Shown piece by piece: positions 21,805 through 31,775 of a stretch of 64,000 bases of DNA (positions within the stretch are counted from its first letter, which is position 1; every line of letters starts with the position of its first letter). The notes beneath the pieces are model-generated. The model made no database searches and was not told where the DNA came from. It was given only the letters and a program-made list of their open reading frames with translations. Position numbers and translations under genes: made by a program. The stretch is from a virus, in the IMG/VR virus record IMGVR_UViG_3300044640_003674, positions 1 to 64,000 of that record. The stretch is one strand, 5' to 3'.

Positions 21805-22542
21805 ATGCTAATTCAAGAAGTATTCGATGCGCTGCGACATGGTGAGCTGAGCCAGTTGGCTATTGCCACCGGTGATGATGGCAATATCCCACGGGCCAAG
21901 TACCCTGCTCTGCTGAGTCATCTGCAGCTGGGCTTGACTGCCCTGTACCGACGCTTTCTTCTGCGTGAAGGACGCATGCGTCTGGTGATGATTCCTGGCA
22001 CTACGCTGTATCAGCTGAACCGGGAATACGCCCAGTCCAATACTCGGAGCCGCAAGCCAGTGAAATATCTGCACGACCAGGCAGAGCCTTTCATGGATGA
22101 GCTGATGAAGCTGGAGCGGGTGCTGACGGATGCCGAGTACGAGATCAATCTCAACGTCGAGCGAGATCCCTGGTCTGCATTCACACCGACCACGACCAGT
22201 CTGCGTCTGCCCAAGGCTCTGACTGAGCAGAAGTCTGATGTGCCTCTGCACTTGAAGACCGCGGACTTGACTCTGGTGTACCGAGCCAATCATCCGAAGA
22301 TCGATGTCGAGGACTTCGACATTGATTCGACCACGATCGATTTGCCCGAGACATATCTCGAGCCCTTGCTGTACTTCATCGCAGCCCGTGTGCACACACC
22401 GATTGGTACTCCCAATGAGGGCCAGGTCGGGATGAACTGGGTGGCTAGGTATGAGGCTGCTTGTCGAGAGCTTGAGAACCAAGGCCTGGACATTGAGCAG
22501 GGTGGTGCCAACGAGCGGCTGTATCGCAACGGCTGGGCCTGA
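21805..22542 (+). CDS. Conserved structural protein, N4 gp67 position
   Basis: ATG 21805 with GAGGAGG upstream gives 245 residues (MLIQEVFDALRHGELSQLA). The protein is acidic with mixed alpha-beta content; recognisable stretches are RFLLREGRMRLVMIPGTTLY and YFIAARVHTPIGTPNEGQVGM. The order TerL, this gene, portal agrees with the N4 cluster, where the neighbour of TerL is a virion protein of about 30 kDa; a head-to-tail adaptor role is likely. A bidirectional terminator follows. Confidence 0.8.
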   Translation: MLIQEVFDALRHGELSQLAIATGDDGNIPRAKYPALLSHLQLGLTALYRRFLLREGRMRLVMIPGTTLYQLNREYAQSNTRSRKPVKYLHDQAEPFMDELMKLERVLTDAEYEINLNVERDPWSAFTPTTTSLRLPKALTEQKSDVPLHLKTADLTLVYRANHPKIDVEDFDIDSTTIDLPETYLEPLLYFIAARVHTPIGTPNEGQVGMNWVARYEAACRELENQGLDIEQGGANERLYRNGWA

Positions 22543-22556
22543 TCAGGTGCCCCAAA

Positions 22557-22595
22557 GAAAAAGCCCCCGACCGAAAGGTACGGGGGCTTTCTTGT
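22557..22595. terminator. Bidirectional intrinsic terminator
   Basis: AAAGCCCCCG pairs with CGGGGGCTTT around an 11-base loop, with A-rich and T-rich flanks on both sides. It serves the rightward gp67-type gene and the leftward dUTPase gene that face each other. Confidence 0.93.
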
Positions 22596-22604
22596 TGGTG
22601 GGGG

Positions 22605-23024
22605 TTACTGGCCGGTGGAGCCGAAACCACCTTCACCACGCTCAGTCTCGTCCAGGTCATCGACCAGGGCCAGTTCGACAGACGACACCGGAACGATCAG
22701 GGCTTGCAGCAGGCGATCGCCGGCTTCCCAGCGGAACGAGGCTGCGTGCTTTGTCCGGAGTGCTGCCATCCATTCACCGCGGTAATCGGAGTCGATCACT
22801 CCGCAGGTATTCGTCAGTTCCAGGCCGAACTTGGCACCAGTACTCGACCGCGGCAGCAGAAGTGCAACGAATCCTTCAGGTACCGCGGCAGCGAAACCAA
22901 GGCCGAATACCTGGGAAACATGGCTGGCAATACCAGCTTCAGGCATATACAGATCGATAGCGCCAGCTTGGGCAGTGCCCTTTGTTGGCATAATGAAGTT
23001 AGGGTGAAGTGCTTTGATCTTCAT
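22605..23024 (-). CDS. dut: dUTPase (dUTP diphosphatase)
   Basis: All five motifs of a trimeric dUTPase are present in 139 residues. They are GAIDLYMP (motif 1), RSSTGAKFGLELTN (motif 2), CGVIDSDYRGEW (motif 3), GDRLLQALIVPV (motif 4) and ERGEGGFGSTG (motif 5, the flexible tail over the active site). It hydrolyses dUTP to dUMP, keeping uracil out of DNA and feeding ThyX. ATG 23024 is preferred to TTG 23030 by spacing from AAGAG. It lies alone on the minus strand within the late rightward block, so it is expressed separately. Confidence 0.96.
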   Translation of the reverse strand: MKIKALHPNFIMPTKGTAQAGAIDLYMPEAGIASHVSQVFGLGFAAAVPEGFVALLLPRSSTGAKFGLELTNTCGVIDSDYRGEWMAALRTKHAASFRWEAGDRLLQALIVPVSSVELALVDDLDETERGEGGFGSTGQ

Positions 23025-23081
23025 ATTCAATACTCTTTGTGGTTACTAGATAACTGCACTTGTCAGGAAAGATAGCAGTCT

Positions 23082-25247
23082 ATGGTTGGAGAAACTCAGA
23101 CAGCAGGCAGCTCGCTACCTCAGCTGGTTAACTGGAAAAACCCCCCTTCGGTGCGAGATCTTAAACAAGATCTCACCGATGCACTACCAACTCATCGAGC
23201 TCAGTGCAAACTGATCGAAGATTGGCTGGACAACCTCCATATTCGCAACAAAGCGAAGATGGCGCCGTCGAAGAGTAATTCCACTGTTCAGCCGAAGCTG
23301 ATTCGGAAACAAGCGGAGTGGCGGTATGCGGCACTGAGTGAGCCGTTTCTCAGCACGACTGACCTATTCAATGTCAGTCCTGTGAGTTGGGAAGATCGCC
23401 AGGCGGCGATGCAAAACGAATTGGTGTTGAACCATCAGTTCAATACCAAGATCAAGAAGCAGACATTCATCGACGAATACGTTCGTACTGCAGTCGATGA
23501 AGGTACTGTTGCTGTGAAGACTGGTTGGCTGTTCGAAGAGAAGGTCTTCGAGGTTGATGAGCCAGTGGTTGAGTACCGGGCCAATCCTGCACTGGCACCC
23601 ATGCATGAGCAGCTTGCTCAGATGCGGGCGGAGTCGCCAAGCGAGTGGCAGACCGATGTGCCTGAAGAGCTCAAGCAGGCACATGAGATGACCATGGCAA
23701 ATGGTGTGCCCATCGAGCCGGTGCTCCTCGGGACCCGCAAGGTCAAGAAGACCAAGACGGTCAAGAACCAGCCGACCGCTGAGATCATGAGCTTCAAGAA
23801 CGTGGTGCTCGACCCTACGGCTGAAGGCGATGTGAGCAAGGCCAGCTTCGCAGTGATCACCTTCGAAACCAGCCTGGCTGAGTTGAAGAAGGACAAGCGC
23901 TACAAGAACGTGGAGTACATCAACACGACCAGTGCATCACCACTGGCTCAGCCTGATCACGCTCCATCGACTGGTCTTTCTGGCTTCAACTTCTCCGATG
24001 AGCCTCGCAAGAAGTTCGTGGTGAACGAGTACTGGGGCTACTGGGACATCCATGGCAATGGAACGGTGGAACCGATCGTGGCAGCCTGGGTTGGTGACGT
24101 GCTCATCCGCATGGAGAAGAACCCGTTCCCGGATGAAGCCATCCCACTGGTGATCGTGCAGTACCTGCCGGTACGCAAGGAGAACTACGGTGAGCCTGAT
24201 GGTCATCTGCTGGAAGACAACCAGAAGATCATCGGTGCTGTCACCCGCGGTATGGTGGACATCATGGCGAAGTCGGCCAATGGTCAGACCGGCATGCGTC
24301 GAGACATGCTGGATGCCACCAACAAGCGTCGCTTCGAGCGTGGTCTGGACTACGAGTTCAATGCGAACGTGGACCCACGAGTGGGTGTGCACATGCATAC
24401 CTACCCGGAGATCCCGCAATCAGCCCAATTCATGCTGCAGCTGCAGAACATGGAGGCTGAATCCCTCACCGGTGTGAAGTCCTTCAGCCAGGGTATCTCT
24501 GGCCAGGCCTTGGGTGATGTGGCTGCTGGTGTCCGAGGTGCTCTGGACGCTGCTTCGAAGCGTGAACTGGGCATCCTTCGACGGCTGTCCAACGGTGTGA
24601 TCGAGGTGGGACGCAAGTTCATTGCGATGAACGCTGAGTTCCTGTCCGACGAGGAAGTCATCCGGGTCACCAACGATGAGTTCGTGGCTGTGAAGCGTGA
24701 TGACCTGCCTGGTGAGTTCGATCTGAAGCTGTCCATCTCGACGGCAGAAGAGGACAACGCCAAGGCTCAGGATCTTGGCTTCATGTTGCAGACGATGGGA
24801 CCCAGTATGGACCCTTCGATGGGTCAAATCATCCTGGCTGACATCGCTCGCTTGAAGAAGATGCCCGACCTGGCCAAGCGAATCGAGAACTATCAGCCGC
24901 AACCTGACCCGATGCAGCTGCGAATCAAGGAACTCGAGATCCTGAAACTCGAAGCCGAGATTCTCAACCTGCGTGCACAGGGTAATCAGCGCAATGCTGC
25001 AGCGAATCTGTCTGAAATCAAGGGTGGTACTGAGGTGGCCAAGATGGAAAACCTCCAGTCCAAGACTGATCAGCAGAATCTGGACTTTGTTGAGCAGGAA
25101 TCGGGGGTTACTCAGGAGCGGGAGCTCCAGAAACAGGCTCAGCAGGGTCAAACTCAGCGTGAACTGAAGGCCCTGGACGCAGGTATTCAACGCCAAAACA
25201 ATGAATTTGCGCTGGTGAAAGAGTATCTGAACAAAAAGGCAACCTAA
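23082..25247 (+). CDS. Portal protein (N4 gp59)
   Basis: At 721 residues its size and place match the N4 94-kDa portal. It has a long N-terminal part (VNWKNPPSVRDLKQDLTDAL). The helical core runs past PVSWEDRQAAMQNELVLNHQ, and a segment IGAVTRGMVDIMAKSANGQ probably lines the channel. The C-terminus is a long charged coiled coil (RIKELEILKLEAEILNLRAQ) rich in Gln, typical of portal crowns. It forms the dodecameric ring through which DNA enters and leaves. The small gene and scaffold follow directly. Confidence 0.9.
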   Translation: MVGETQTAGSSLPQLVNWKNPPSVRDLKQDLTDALPTHRAQCKLIEDWLDNLHIRNKAKMAPSKSNSTVQPKLIRKQAEWRYAALSEPFLSTTDLFNVSPVSWEDRQAAMQNELVLNHQFNTKIKKQTFIDEYVRTAVDEGTVAVKTGWLFEEKVFEVDEPVVEYRANPALAPMHEQLAQMRAESPSEWQTDVPEELKQAHEMTMANGVPIEPVLLGTRKVKKTKTVKNQPTAEIMSFKNVVLDPTAEGDVSKASFAVITFETSLAELKKDKRYKNVEYINTTSASPLAQPDHAPSTGLSGFNFSDEPRKKFVVNEYWGYWDIHGNGTVEPIVAAWVGDVLIRMEKNPFPDEAIPLVIVQYLPVRKENYGEPDGHLLEDNQKIIGAVTRGMVDIMAKSANGQTGMRRDMLDATNKRRFERGLDYEFNANVDPRVGVHMHTYPEIPQSAQFMLQLQNMEAESLTGVKSFSQGISGQALGDVAAGVRGALDAASKRELGILRRLSNGVIEVGRKFIAMNAEFLSDEEVIRVTNDEFVAVKRDDLPGEFDLKLSISTAEEDNAKAQDLGFMLQTMGPSMDPSMGQIILADIARLKKMPDLAKRIENYQPQPDPMQLRIKELEILKLEAEILNLRAQGNQRNAAANLSEIKGGTEVAKMENLQSKTDQQNLDFVEQESGVTQERELQKQAQQGQTQRELKALDAGIQRQNNEFALVKEYLNKKAT

Positions 25248-25328
25248 ATTGGTATATATTCCCGGCCAATTGGTCGGGAGTATCTGACCAATACCCTATC
25301 AACTCAACACAGCACTGGTAGATCCTCG

Positions 25329-25673
25329 ATGAGCACCCAAGCAATCCAGCAGATTGAACACAATATCAAGCAGGCCAAGCAAGCCTTGGCATTCAACTCT
25401 GCACTGGACCGTCTTTTCGCCAACCGTGACTTCAAGCAAGTCATCCTGGACGGGTATTTCCGTGAAGAGGCCATTCGTTTGGTCCATCTGAAGGCAGACC
25501 CCAACTTCCAGACGGCTGAGCGTCAGTCGGAAATCATGGTTTCGCTGGATGCCATCGGGAATCTCAGTCGTTTCTTCGTCACCACTCGTCAACTGGCTAC
25601 CCAGGCAGGGAATTCCATCACTGCCGACGAAGCCATGCTGGAAGAACTGCTGGCTGAGGAGGTCGAGCAATGA
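25329..25673 (+). CDS. Conserved small virion-assembly protein, 114 aa
   Basis: The protein (MSTQAIQQIEHNIKQAKQAL) is helical and acidic at the end (ADEAMLEELLAEEVEQ), and its stop overlaps the ATG of the scaffold gene. Its place between portal and scaffold corresponds to the small gene there in N4. Spacing from the portal gene is 81 bases with no clear signal. It may assist prohead assembly; no catalytic motif is seen. Confidence 0.8.
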   Translation: MSTQAIQQIEHNIKQAKQALAFNSALDRLFANRDFKQVILDGYFREEAIRLVHLKADPNFQTAERQSEIMVSLDAIGNLSRFFVTTRQLATQAGNSITADEAMLEELLAEEVEQ

Positions 25674-26860
25674 GCGGCTCTGTGGATACCTCGGTGAATA
25701 CACCGGAAGCTGGCGAAAACACCTCGGCTGTCGAGGCACCTTCGTACCTGAGCATGTCCGATGAAGAGCTGATGAACGCAGCTCCCCCGGAATTCAAGGC
25801 TCCGGCTGCACAGGTTTCCGAAGAAGCGTCGGAGACGACGCCTGCAGCCGAAACCACTGCTGAAACTGGTGAAGAGCCTGCAGAAGAAGCGGCTGACGCC
25901 GGTGAATCGAAGGAAAAGGACCCTGCCGCCGACGCCGGCGAAGCCGCGGAGAAGGCAGAGGGCGAAGAAGCCAAGAAACCCGAGGCTGAGAAGGAAGAGC
26001 CCAAGGTTGAGCCGGTGGCCACGGACTATGAGGCGGAATACAAGCGTCTCCTGGCTCCGTTCAAGGCCAATGGCCGCGAGATTCAAGTCAAGTCGGTGGA
26101 TGACGCCATCGCCTTGATGCAAATGGGCGCCAACTACAACAAGAAGATGGCTGCCCTGAAGCCGAATCTCCAGCTGATGAAGATGCTGGAGAACAACGGT
26201 CTTCTGAGCGAAGAGAAGCTGAGCTTTTTGATCGACCTGGACAAGAAAAATCCGGATGCGATCAACAAGCTGGTGAAGGACGCCGGTATCAATCCTCTGG
26301 ATTTGGACGGCGAGAAGGCGGGCGACTACAAACCGAAAACTCACGCTGTTGATGAGCGAGAAGTCGAGCTGGATACGATTCTGGAGGAACTCCAAGAGAC
26401 TCCTACGTACAACCAGCTGATTCAACTCGTCGCCAAGGAATGGGACGGTAATAGCAAGCAAGCAATTGCTCAAGAACCTCAACTGCTGAAGGTTTTGAAT
26501 GACCACATGGCTCGTGGCATTTACGACCGAATCCGTACCGAGGTCGAGAGTGAGCGCATGTTTGGCCGCTTGAGCGGCATGTCGGATCTCGAAGCCTATA
26601 AGTCTGTCGGCGATGCCATCCAGGCTCGCGGCGGGTTCAACGACCTGGTGGACAAGCCAACCTCCGAGTCGCAACCCAGCCCGAAAACCGTGGTGGAACC
26701 TCCGAAGAAAAAGGTCGAGGACCCCAAGCTGAATGAGAAAAGGCGAGCTGCCGGTCCCACAAAGACCGCTGCCCCTAGTACCCCTGGGCTGTCGGATCTG
26801 AATCCGCTGTCCATGTCGGATGCTGACTTTGCCAAGATGGCAACGCCGGTGTACCGATAA
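25670..26860 (+). CDS. Scaffolding-type protein (N4 gp57 position)
   Basis: The 396-residue protein has a long acidic, low-complexity first third rich in Ala, Glu and Lys (about residues 40-120), typical of scaffolds. A charged helical middle (LQLMKMLENNGLLSEEKLSF) follows, and a Lys/Pro-rich segment leads to the C-terminus ending SMSDADFAKMATPVYR. It lies directly before the major capsid gene, the usual position of scaffolds, and is probably lost from the mature particle. No protease domain is visible. Confidence 0.85.
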   Translation: MSGSVDTSVNTPEAGENTSAVEAPSYLSMSDEELMNAAPPEFKAPAAQVSEEASETTPAAETTAETGEEPAEEAADAGESKEKDPAADAGEAAEKAEGEEAKKPEAEKEEPKVEPVATDYEAEYKRLLAPFKANGREIQVKSVDDAIALMQMGANYNKKMAALKPNLQLMKMLENNGLLSEEKLSFLIDLDKKNPDAINKLVKDAGINPLDLDGEKAGDYKPKTHAVDEREVELDTILEELQETPTYNQLIQLVAKEWDGNSKQAIAQEPQLLKVLNDHMARGIYDRIRTEVESERMFGRLSGMSDLEAYKSVGDAIQARGGFNDLVDKPTSESQPSPKTVVEPPKKKVEDPKLNEKRRAAGPTKTAAPSTPGLSDLNPLSMSDADFAKMATPVYR

Positions 26861-26887
26861 CCCAACCCATTTGAAAGGAACTGAATC

Positions 26888-28051
26888 ATGACCCGTCAAT
26901 ACAACGACCCTGCAGGCGGTACCCCGGCCAATATCGGCCCGCAGATGAATACCTTCTACTACGAGAAGAAGGCACTCATCGAAGCAGCGAAAGAGCAGTA
27001 CTTCGGCCAGCTGGCTGATGTGACCTCGATGCCCAAGAACATGGGCAAGAAGATCAAGAAGTACCACTACCTGCCGCTGCTGGACGATCGCAACATCAAC
27101 GACCAGGGCATCGACGCTGCCGGTGCAGTCATCGCCAACGGCAACCTGTACGGTTCGTCGAAGGACATCGGCACCATCAGCGGCAAGCTGCCGGCACTGT
27201 CGGAAAACGGTGGCCGTGTGAACCGTGTGGGCTTCAAGCGCAAGGAAATCGAAGGCACGCTGGAGAAGTTCGGCTTCTTCGATGAGTACACCCAGGAATC
27301 CCTGGACTTCGACTCGGATGCCGACCTGGAGCAGCACGTCACCCGTGAAATGGTGATGGGCGCCAACGAGATCACGGAAGACGCCCTGCAGATCGACCTG
27401 ATCACGGCAGCTGGTGTGGTGAAGTTCGCTGGCAATGCCACGAGCAACGCTTCGATGGGCGCGGATGACCTGGTGAGCTACAGCGACCTGATGCGTCTGT
27501 CGATCGACCTGGACAACAACCGCACTCCGAAGCACACGAAGGTGATCACCGGCTCCCGCATGGTCGACACCCGCACCATCCCGAGCGCACGTATCGCGTA
27601 CATCGGCTCCGAGCTGCTGCCGACCTTCAAGGCCATGAAGGACCTGCACAACAACGAAGCCTTCATCGCGGTGCAGAAGTACGCCTCGGCTGGCAACACG
27701 GTCAACGGTGAAGTCGGTACGGTCGACCAGGTTCGTCTGGTGGTTGTGCCCGAGATGATGAAGTGGGCCGGCGCCGGTGGTGCTGAAGTGGCTGGCTTCT
27801 ACTCGACGGCTGCCAAGCTGGACATCTTCCCGATCCTGGTCGTGGGCGATGAGAGCTTCACCACCATTGGTTTCCAGACCGATGGCAAGACGGTGAAGTT
27901 CAAGATCACCCACAAGAAGCCTGGTCCGGATACGGCTGACCGCAACGATCCGTATGGCGAGACGGGCTTCATGTCCATCAAGTGGTACTACGGCTTCATG
28001 GCTCTGCGTCCTGAGCGTATCGGCCTGATCAAGACCGTCGCCAAGATGTAA
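26888..28051 (+). CDS. Major capsid protein (N4 gp56)
   Basis: This 387-residue protein is close to the N4 major capsid protein (about 400 residues). It starts [20 protein letters not shown] and carries an N-terminal arm, an E-loop-like basic stretch ([19 protein letters not shown]) and an acidic helix consistent with an HK97-type fold. It has an excellent binding site (AAAGGAACTGAATC) and highly biased codons, as expected for the most abundant virion protein. A strong hairpin follows the stop. Confidence 0.92.
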   Translation: MTRQYNDPAGGTPANIGPQMNTFYYEKKALIEAAKEQYFGQLADVTSMPKNMGKKIKKYHYLPLLDDRNINDQGIDAAGAVIANGNLYGSSKDIGTISGKLPALSENGGRVNRVGFKRKEIEGTLEKFGFFDEYTQESLDFDSDADLEQHVTREMVMGANEITEDALQIDLITAAGVVKFAGNATSNASMGADDLVSYSDLMRLSIDLDNNRTPKHTKVITGSRMVDTRTIPSARIAYIGSELLPTFKAMKDLHNNEAFIAVQKYASAGNTVNGEVGTVDQVRLVVVPEMMKWAGAGGAEVAGFYSTAAKLDIFPILVVGDESFTTIGFQTDGKTVKFKITHKKPGPDTADRNDPYGETGFMSIKWYYGFMALRPERIGLIKTVAKM

Positions 28052-28058
28052 GTCGGTT

Positions 28059-28085
28059 GGGGGAGTGGGCTAGCGCCCCTCCCCC
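28059..28085 (+). terminator. GC-rich hairpin after the major capsid gene
   Basis: GGGGGAG pairs with CTCCCCC around a 13-base loop. There is no T-run, so it may be a partial terminator or an RNA-stabilising hairpin that keeps capsid mRNA abundant. Confidence 0.6.
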
Positions 28086-28130
28086 ACCGGTGAGCATTCA
28101 TCCATCAATTCACAGAAGAGAACCATCGCA

Positions 28131-28697
28131 ATGTCCGATCAAGACACCGACCTGACCCAAGACGAACTGACCACGCTGAAGGCTCGTGCCGATCTGCTGG
28201 GCATCACGTATCACCCCTCGATTGGCCTGGACAAGCTGCGTGCCAAGGTGCAAGCGGCAATGGACTCCAGTGCCCCCCCGGCAGACGAAGATGAAGCAGC
28301 TGCTGCCCCGGTGCCGGCCAGCGAGACTCCCCTGGAGAAACGCAAGCGCCTGATCGCTGAAGCCACGAAGCTGGTGCGTATTCGCCTGACTTGCATGAAT
28401 CCCCTCAAGAAGGAGTGGGACGGCGAGATCATCACGGTCGGCAACGCTGCGGTTGGTTCCCTGAAGAAGTTCATCCCCTTCAACGCTGAAGACGGCTGGC
28501 ATGTCCCGCACATGATGTACGAGCACCTGCGTGATCGTCAGTGCCAGACCTTCTACACGGTGACTGACAGCCGTGGCAACAAGTCTCGTCGCGGCAAGCT
28601 GATCCGTGAATTCGCCATCGAGGTCCTGCCTCCGCTGTCGCAGGAAGAGCTGACTGAACTGGCACGTCGCCAGGCCATGTCTCACGCTGTCGGCTGA
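28131..28697 (+). CDS. Virion protein with N-terminal HeH/LEM-like helices (N4 gp55 position)
   Basis: The 188-residue protein begins MSDQDTDLTQDELTTLKARAD and continues LGITYHPSIGLDKLRAKVQAA, a helix-extended-helix shape like HeH/LEM modules. A disordered acidic linker (residues 45-65) leads into a beta-rich domain (IRLTCMNPLKKEWDGEIITV) and a basic end. It immediately follows the capsid gene, the location of a head decoration or connector protein in this family. Its role is inferred only from position. Confidence 0.75.
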   Translation: MSDQDTDLTQDELTTLKARADLLGITYHPSIGLDKLRAKVQAAMDSSAPPADEDEAAAAPVPASETPLEKRKRLIAEATKLVRIRLTCMNPLKKEWDGEIITVGNAAVGSLKKFIPFNAEDGWHVPHMMYEHLRDRQCQTFYTVTDSRGNKSRRGKLIREFAIEVLPPLSQEELTELARRQAMSHAVG

Positions 28698-28737
28698 TCA
28701 GCACTGACCCACAGCACTTAGCGCACCCAGATATTCC

Positions 28738-29502
28738 ATGGCAACCCTTATCGTTCCCCAAATCAAACTCTCGGACCTGACAACCAAGGTTATCGGTGGC
28801 ACCGGCGTCTTCGATGTCCTGATGGATGCCAACAAGGCACATCTGGAATCGGAGTTCACCAAGGGTCGAATCAAGGGCACCGAGTACGCCACGGTCTATC
28901 TGGGTGCACTGCAGCAGGTGCTGCAGGCCTCGCTTGAGTTCCTGCTCCGCAAGGACAAGCAGAACCTGGAAGCCGAACTGCTGATGCAGCAGATCGAGGT
29001 GGCCAAGGCTGAAGTTGAGATCGCCAAGCAGAACGCACTCAAGATCCCGAAAGAGATCGAGATCCTGGTTGCGCAGAAGGCTCAGATCACGGCTCAGACT
29101 TCTTTGACTGAGCAGCAGCGTCTTAACGCTGTCACCGAGAACACGGTGCTGGTGGCTCAGGAGTGCAAGCTGAAGGCTGAGTTCGATGTGCTGAAGAGTA
29201 CCGACCTGAAGACCCAGCAGGAAACCAGTCTGCTGACTCAGAAGACTGCTACCGAGCGTGCACAGACTCAAGCCATCGGTGTCGATGACAACTCTGTGGT
29301 GGGTCGCCAGAAGGCCTTGTATGTGGCTCAGACCAATGGCTTCGCTCGTGACGCTGAGAACAAGGTCGCCAAGATCATGATCGACACCTGGAACGTCCGT
29401 CGCACGACTGACCAAGGCACGATCGCTGACACGGTGAACAAGCTCGATGACGCAACGGTGGGTCGTGCGGTGTCCAAGATGCTCGCCGGCGTCAATGCCT
29501 GA
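28738..29502 (+). CDS. Coiled-coil virion protein (N4 gp54 position)
   Basis: The 254-residue protein opens MATLIVPQIKLSDLTTKVIGG. A long helical core follows (about residues 70-180) with heptad-like repeats (LEAELLMQQIEVAKAEVEIA and EFDVLKSTDLKTQQETSLLT). The end is NKLDDATVGRAVSKMLAGV. The length and coiled-coil content match the roughly 30-kDa N4 virion protein gp54, thought to join head and tail parts. An intrinsic terminator follows the stop. Confidence 0.8.
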   Translation: MATLIVPQIKLSDLTTKVIGGTGVFDVLMDANKAHLESEFTKGRIKGTEYATVYLGALQQVLQASLEFLLRKDKQNLEAELLMQQIEVAKAEVEIAKQNALKIPKEIEILVAQKAQITAQTSLTEQQRLNAVTENTVLVAQECKLKAEFDVLKSTDLKTQQETSLLTQKTATERAQTQAIGVDDNSVVGRQKALYVAQTNGFARDAENKVAKIMIDTWNVRRTTDQGTIADTVNKLDDATVGRAVSKMLAGVNA

Positions 29503-29521
29503 TGTGAGCTGGCTTGGTCAG

Positions 29522-29543
29522 GAGGAGCTACGGCTCCTCTTTT
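29522..29543 (+). terminator. Intrinsic terminator between late genes
   Basis: GAGGAGC pairs with GCTCCTC around TACG and is followed by TTTTCG on the plus strand. It lies 20 bases after the stop of the coiled-coil protein gene, so it can lower transcription of the genes beyond. Confidence 0.88.
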
Positions 29544-29573
29544 CGTTTGGCTTCCTGGTTTGAGGTACTGATC

Positions 29574-31775
29574 GTGGGCTTGTTCAGCAGCAAGTATGTG
29601 ACCCAGGTGGGCACCACTGCTCAGCGTCTTGTTGAGGACAAACAGCTGCCCAATGCAGTGAAGACTGGTGTCTTCGCAGCCATCATGGGAGAAGCCAACG
29701 CCAAGGACAACGGTGTGGCTGACTTCGTGATGGAGGAGCTCTTCCGATCGATCGGCATTCGAGCAGACAACCTCTACACCTGGGCCAAGAAGAGCTACAT
29801 CTATGGCCTGCCCTCTGGCCAGTACCGAACCACCCGCACACTGCGAGCTACGGTAGAAGCCAGGCTGCCTGCACTTGTTGGCGGTGCACCTGTCATCGAC
29901 TACTGTGAGGTGGGTCCCCCGAATGACCTGCACAGTGGCTGGGTGCAGCTGGTTCGTGATCATGGGTATGACCCGACCACGAATCGCATTGCGTCTCTGG
30001 AAGCCACGAAAGGCAAGCCGGTCTACCTCGATGACATGGTGATGCACGTTGCTGACACCACGCTCAGCAACCGGACATCTGTGTCGCTCCAGCAATGGGG
30101 GAATCCTCCGCGAAGCGGGGTGACCCCATTGCGGACAGCATCTGCTGGGAAGCTCTATACCTTCAGTCCACCGGTGCTCGATCCGGTGGCCACAGCCGAT
30201 TACGTCCGTGTCTACTATGTCTGGGAGACTCAGGCTGCAGGTCAACCTGTGGTGCTGGCACGAGAGCACTTCGACATCAATCTGAGTGAGTGGCTCGACT
30301 CCGAGGACTACATCCAGGTTCGCTACCTCAAAGGTAGTGCGGTGTCTTACTGGACCTACCGAGTGGGTAGCGGTGACACCGAGCTGGACAAGGTGACGGG
30401 CACAACCCACGATGAAGAGCGTGGGAGCTTCTTCCCGTTCCTCTACTTCCGGTTCAACAAACAGTCCCAGTCCTCAGACCGGGCTGCTCGTGCCTACAAG
30501 GATTCCAAGAAGTTCGCCAGACAGCTTGGCTTGAACTTCGATGACATCACTGACGCGATCAACAACAACCCAGACATCGCAGACGTTGAGCAAGCTATGC
30601 TCATGTTTGCAGTGCCGTCCGTCTCCACAGATCGAGTGGAGTGTAGGTATCTCTTCGACTTCTTCAGTGGGCTCTACAACGGCAGTGGTACTGCTGAGCT
30701 GGCTGATCCAACAACTGAGGACATGCTGCGTCGACTTGCCAAAGGTCCTGGCAACCGTGAGTCAGCAATCGTCATTGAAGACAAGCGCTTCAAGATGGTT
30801 CTGTCCAACGAAGGTATCTATCGACGCCTGGTTGCTGGCTCTATTGGGCCAATGGGCACCTTCAAGTCTGAGTTCGATCAAGCCAACAATCTCCATCACT
30901 ACAGCAAGCAGCTGTCTGAGACGACATACGAGCAGATCAGTGTTCGCTTCCTGAAGTTCACCTACTTCATCTTCGGTGAGCACACCGCACTGACGGATGG
31001 TGTGGATGATGTGTTGCTGATCCCAGTCGATCGGACCATCAGCAACAAGATGTCCTTGGCTGATCGTGAGCGTCTGTACGTCAAGTCGCTGCACCTGGTG
31101 TTCAACAGTCGAGTGGTGACCAAGGTGAAGTGGTATCAGCGAGGCTGGTTCCGAGACTTCCTGTTGGTCCTGGCTATCGTGATCACCATCTCCTCCGGTG
31201 GTGCAGATGGCGGCTCACTCATTGCTGCAGTACTGGCAGGCAATACAGCGCTGATCATTCAGTTGGGTTGGGTACTGCTACAGAGAATCCTGATACGAAT
31301 GCTCGTGGCTCAGGTGATCAAGTTCTTCGTCAAAGAGTTTGGTCTTGATGCTGCGTTCTTGCTGGCTGTGGTCAACATGGTTGCCTTCCAGTCATTCGAT
31401 GAGGGAGCTCTGGTACTGCCTGACATCACAGACATGCTGGCTGCTACCCAGGCAGTACTGACAGCGGCCACTGAACTCACTCAAGAAAAGCTACTGAAGC
31501 TATACGAGGAAGCTGCGGAATTTAGTAAGTGGGTTGAGGCACAAACCAAGTTGGTTGAAGATGCACAATCCCTGCTCGATACCACAAGCTCGATCAATCC
31601 ACATACCCTATTCGGGGAATCTCCGGACGACTTCTATAATCGAACCGTCCACGCCGGTAACATCGGTGCACTCGGATTTGGCGCAATTTCCTCCTATGTG
31701 GATACCGCTCTGAAGCTACCTACTCTGGACGACACTTTAGGAGAATTGCAATATGAAGACGAAGTACCTCAATAG
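29574..31775 (+). CDS. Large internal virion protein with membrane segments (N4 gp53 position)
   Basis: I take the GTG at 29574 as start, since TGAGGT precedes it; the upstream in-frame ATG at 29514 lies before the terminator. This gives 733 residues (VGLFSSKYVTQVGTTAQRLV). A hydrophobic region near residues 535-590 (FLLVLAIVITISSGGADGG, then LIIQLGWVLLQRILI) suggests membrane insertion. A charged coiled coil lies near the end (EKLLKLYEEAAEFSKWVEAQ). Internal proteins of podoviruses form the channel for DNA and vRNAP entry, and this is a good candidate. Its end overlaps the next gene by 23 bases. Confidence 0.82.
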   Translation: MGLFSSKYVTQVGTTAQRLVEDKQLPNAVKTGVFAAIMGEANAKDNGVADFVMEELFRSIGIRADNLYTWAKKSYIYGLPSGQYRTTRTLRATVEARLPALVGGAPVIDYCEVGPPNDLHSGWVQLVRDHGYDPTTNRIASLEATKGKPVYLDDMVMHVADTTLSNRTSVSLQQWGNPPRSGVTPLRTASAGKLYTFSPPVLDPVATADYVRVYYVWETQAAGQPVVLAREHFDINLSEWLDSEDYIQVRYLKGSAVSYWTYRVGSGDTELDKVTGTTHDEERGSFFPFLYFRFNKQSQSSDRAARAYKDSKKFARQLGLNFDDITDAINNNPDIADVEQAMLMFAVPSVSTDRVECRYLFDFFSGLYNGSGTAELADPTTEDMLRRLAKGPGNRESAIVIEDKRFKMVLSNEGIYRRLVAGSIGPMGTFKSEFDQANNLHHYSKQLSETTYEQISVRFLKFTYFIFGEHTALTDGVDDVLLIPVDRTISNKMSLADRERLYVKSLHLVFNSRVVTKVKWYQRGWFRDFLLVLAIVITISSGGADGGSLIAAVLAGNTALIIQLGWVLLQRILIRMLVAQVIKFFVKEFGLDAAFLLAVVNMVAFQSFDEGALVLPDITDMLAATQAVLTAATELTQEKLLKLYEEAAEFSKWVEAQTKLVEDAQSLLDTTSSINPHTLFGESPDDFYNRTVHAGNIGALGFGAISSYVDTALKLPTLDDTLGELQYEDEVPQ

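Noticed and set aside
25589-27913. A 774-codon antisense frame across the scaffold and capsid genes
   Set aside because: Same reason; it crosses several real genes on the opposite strand without matching their borders.
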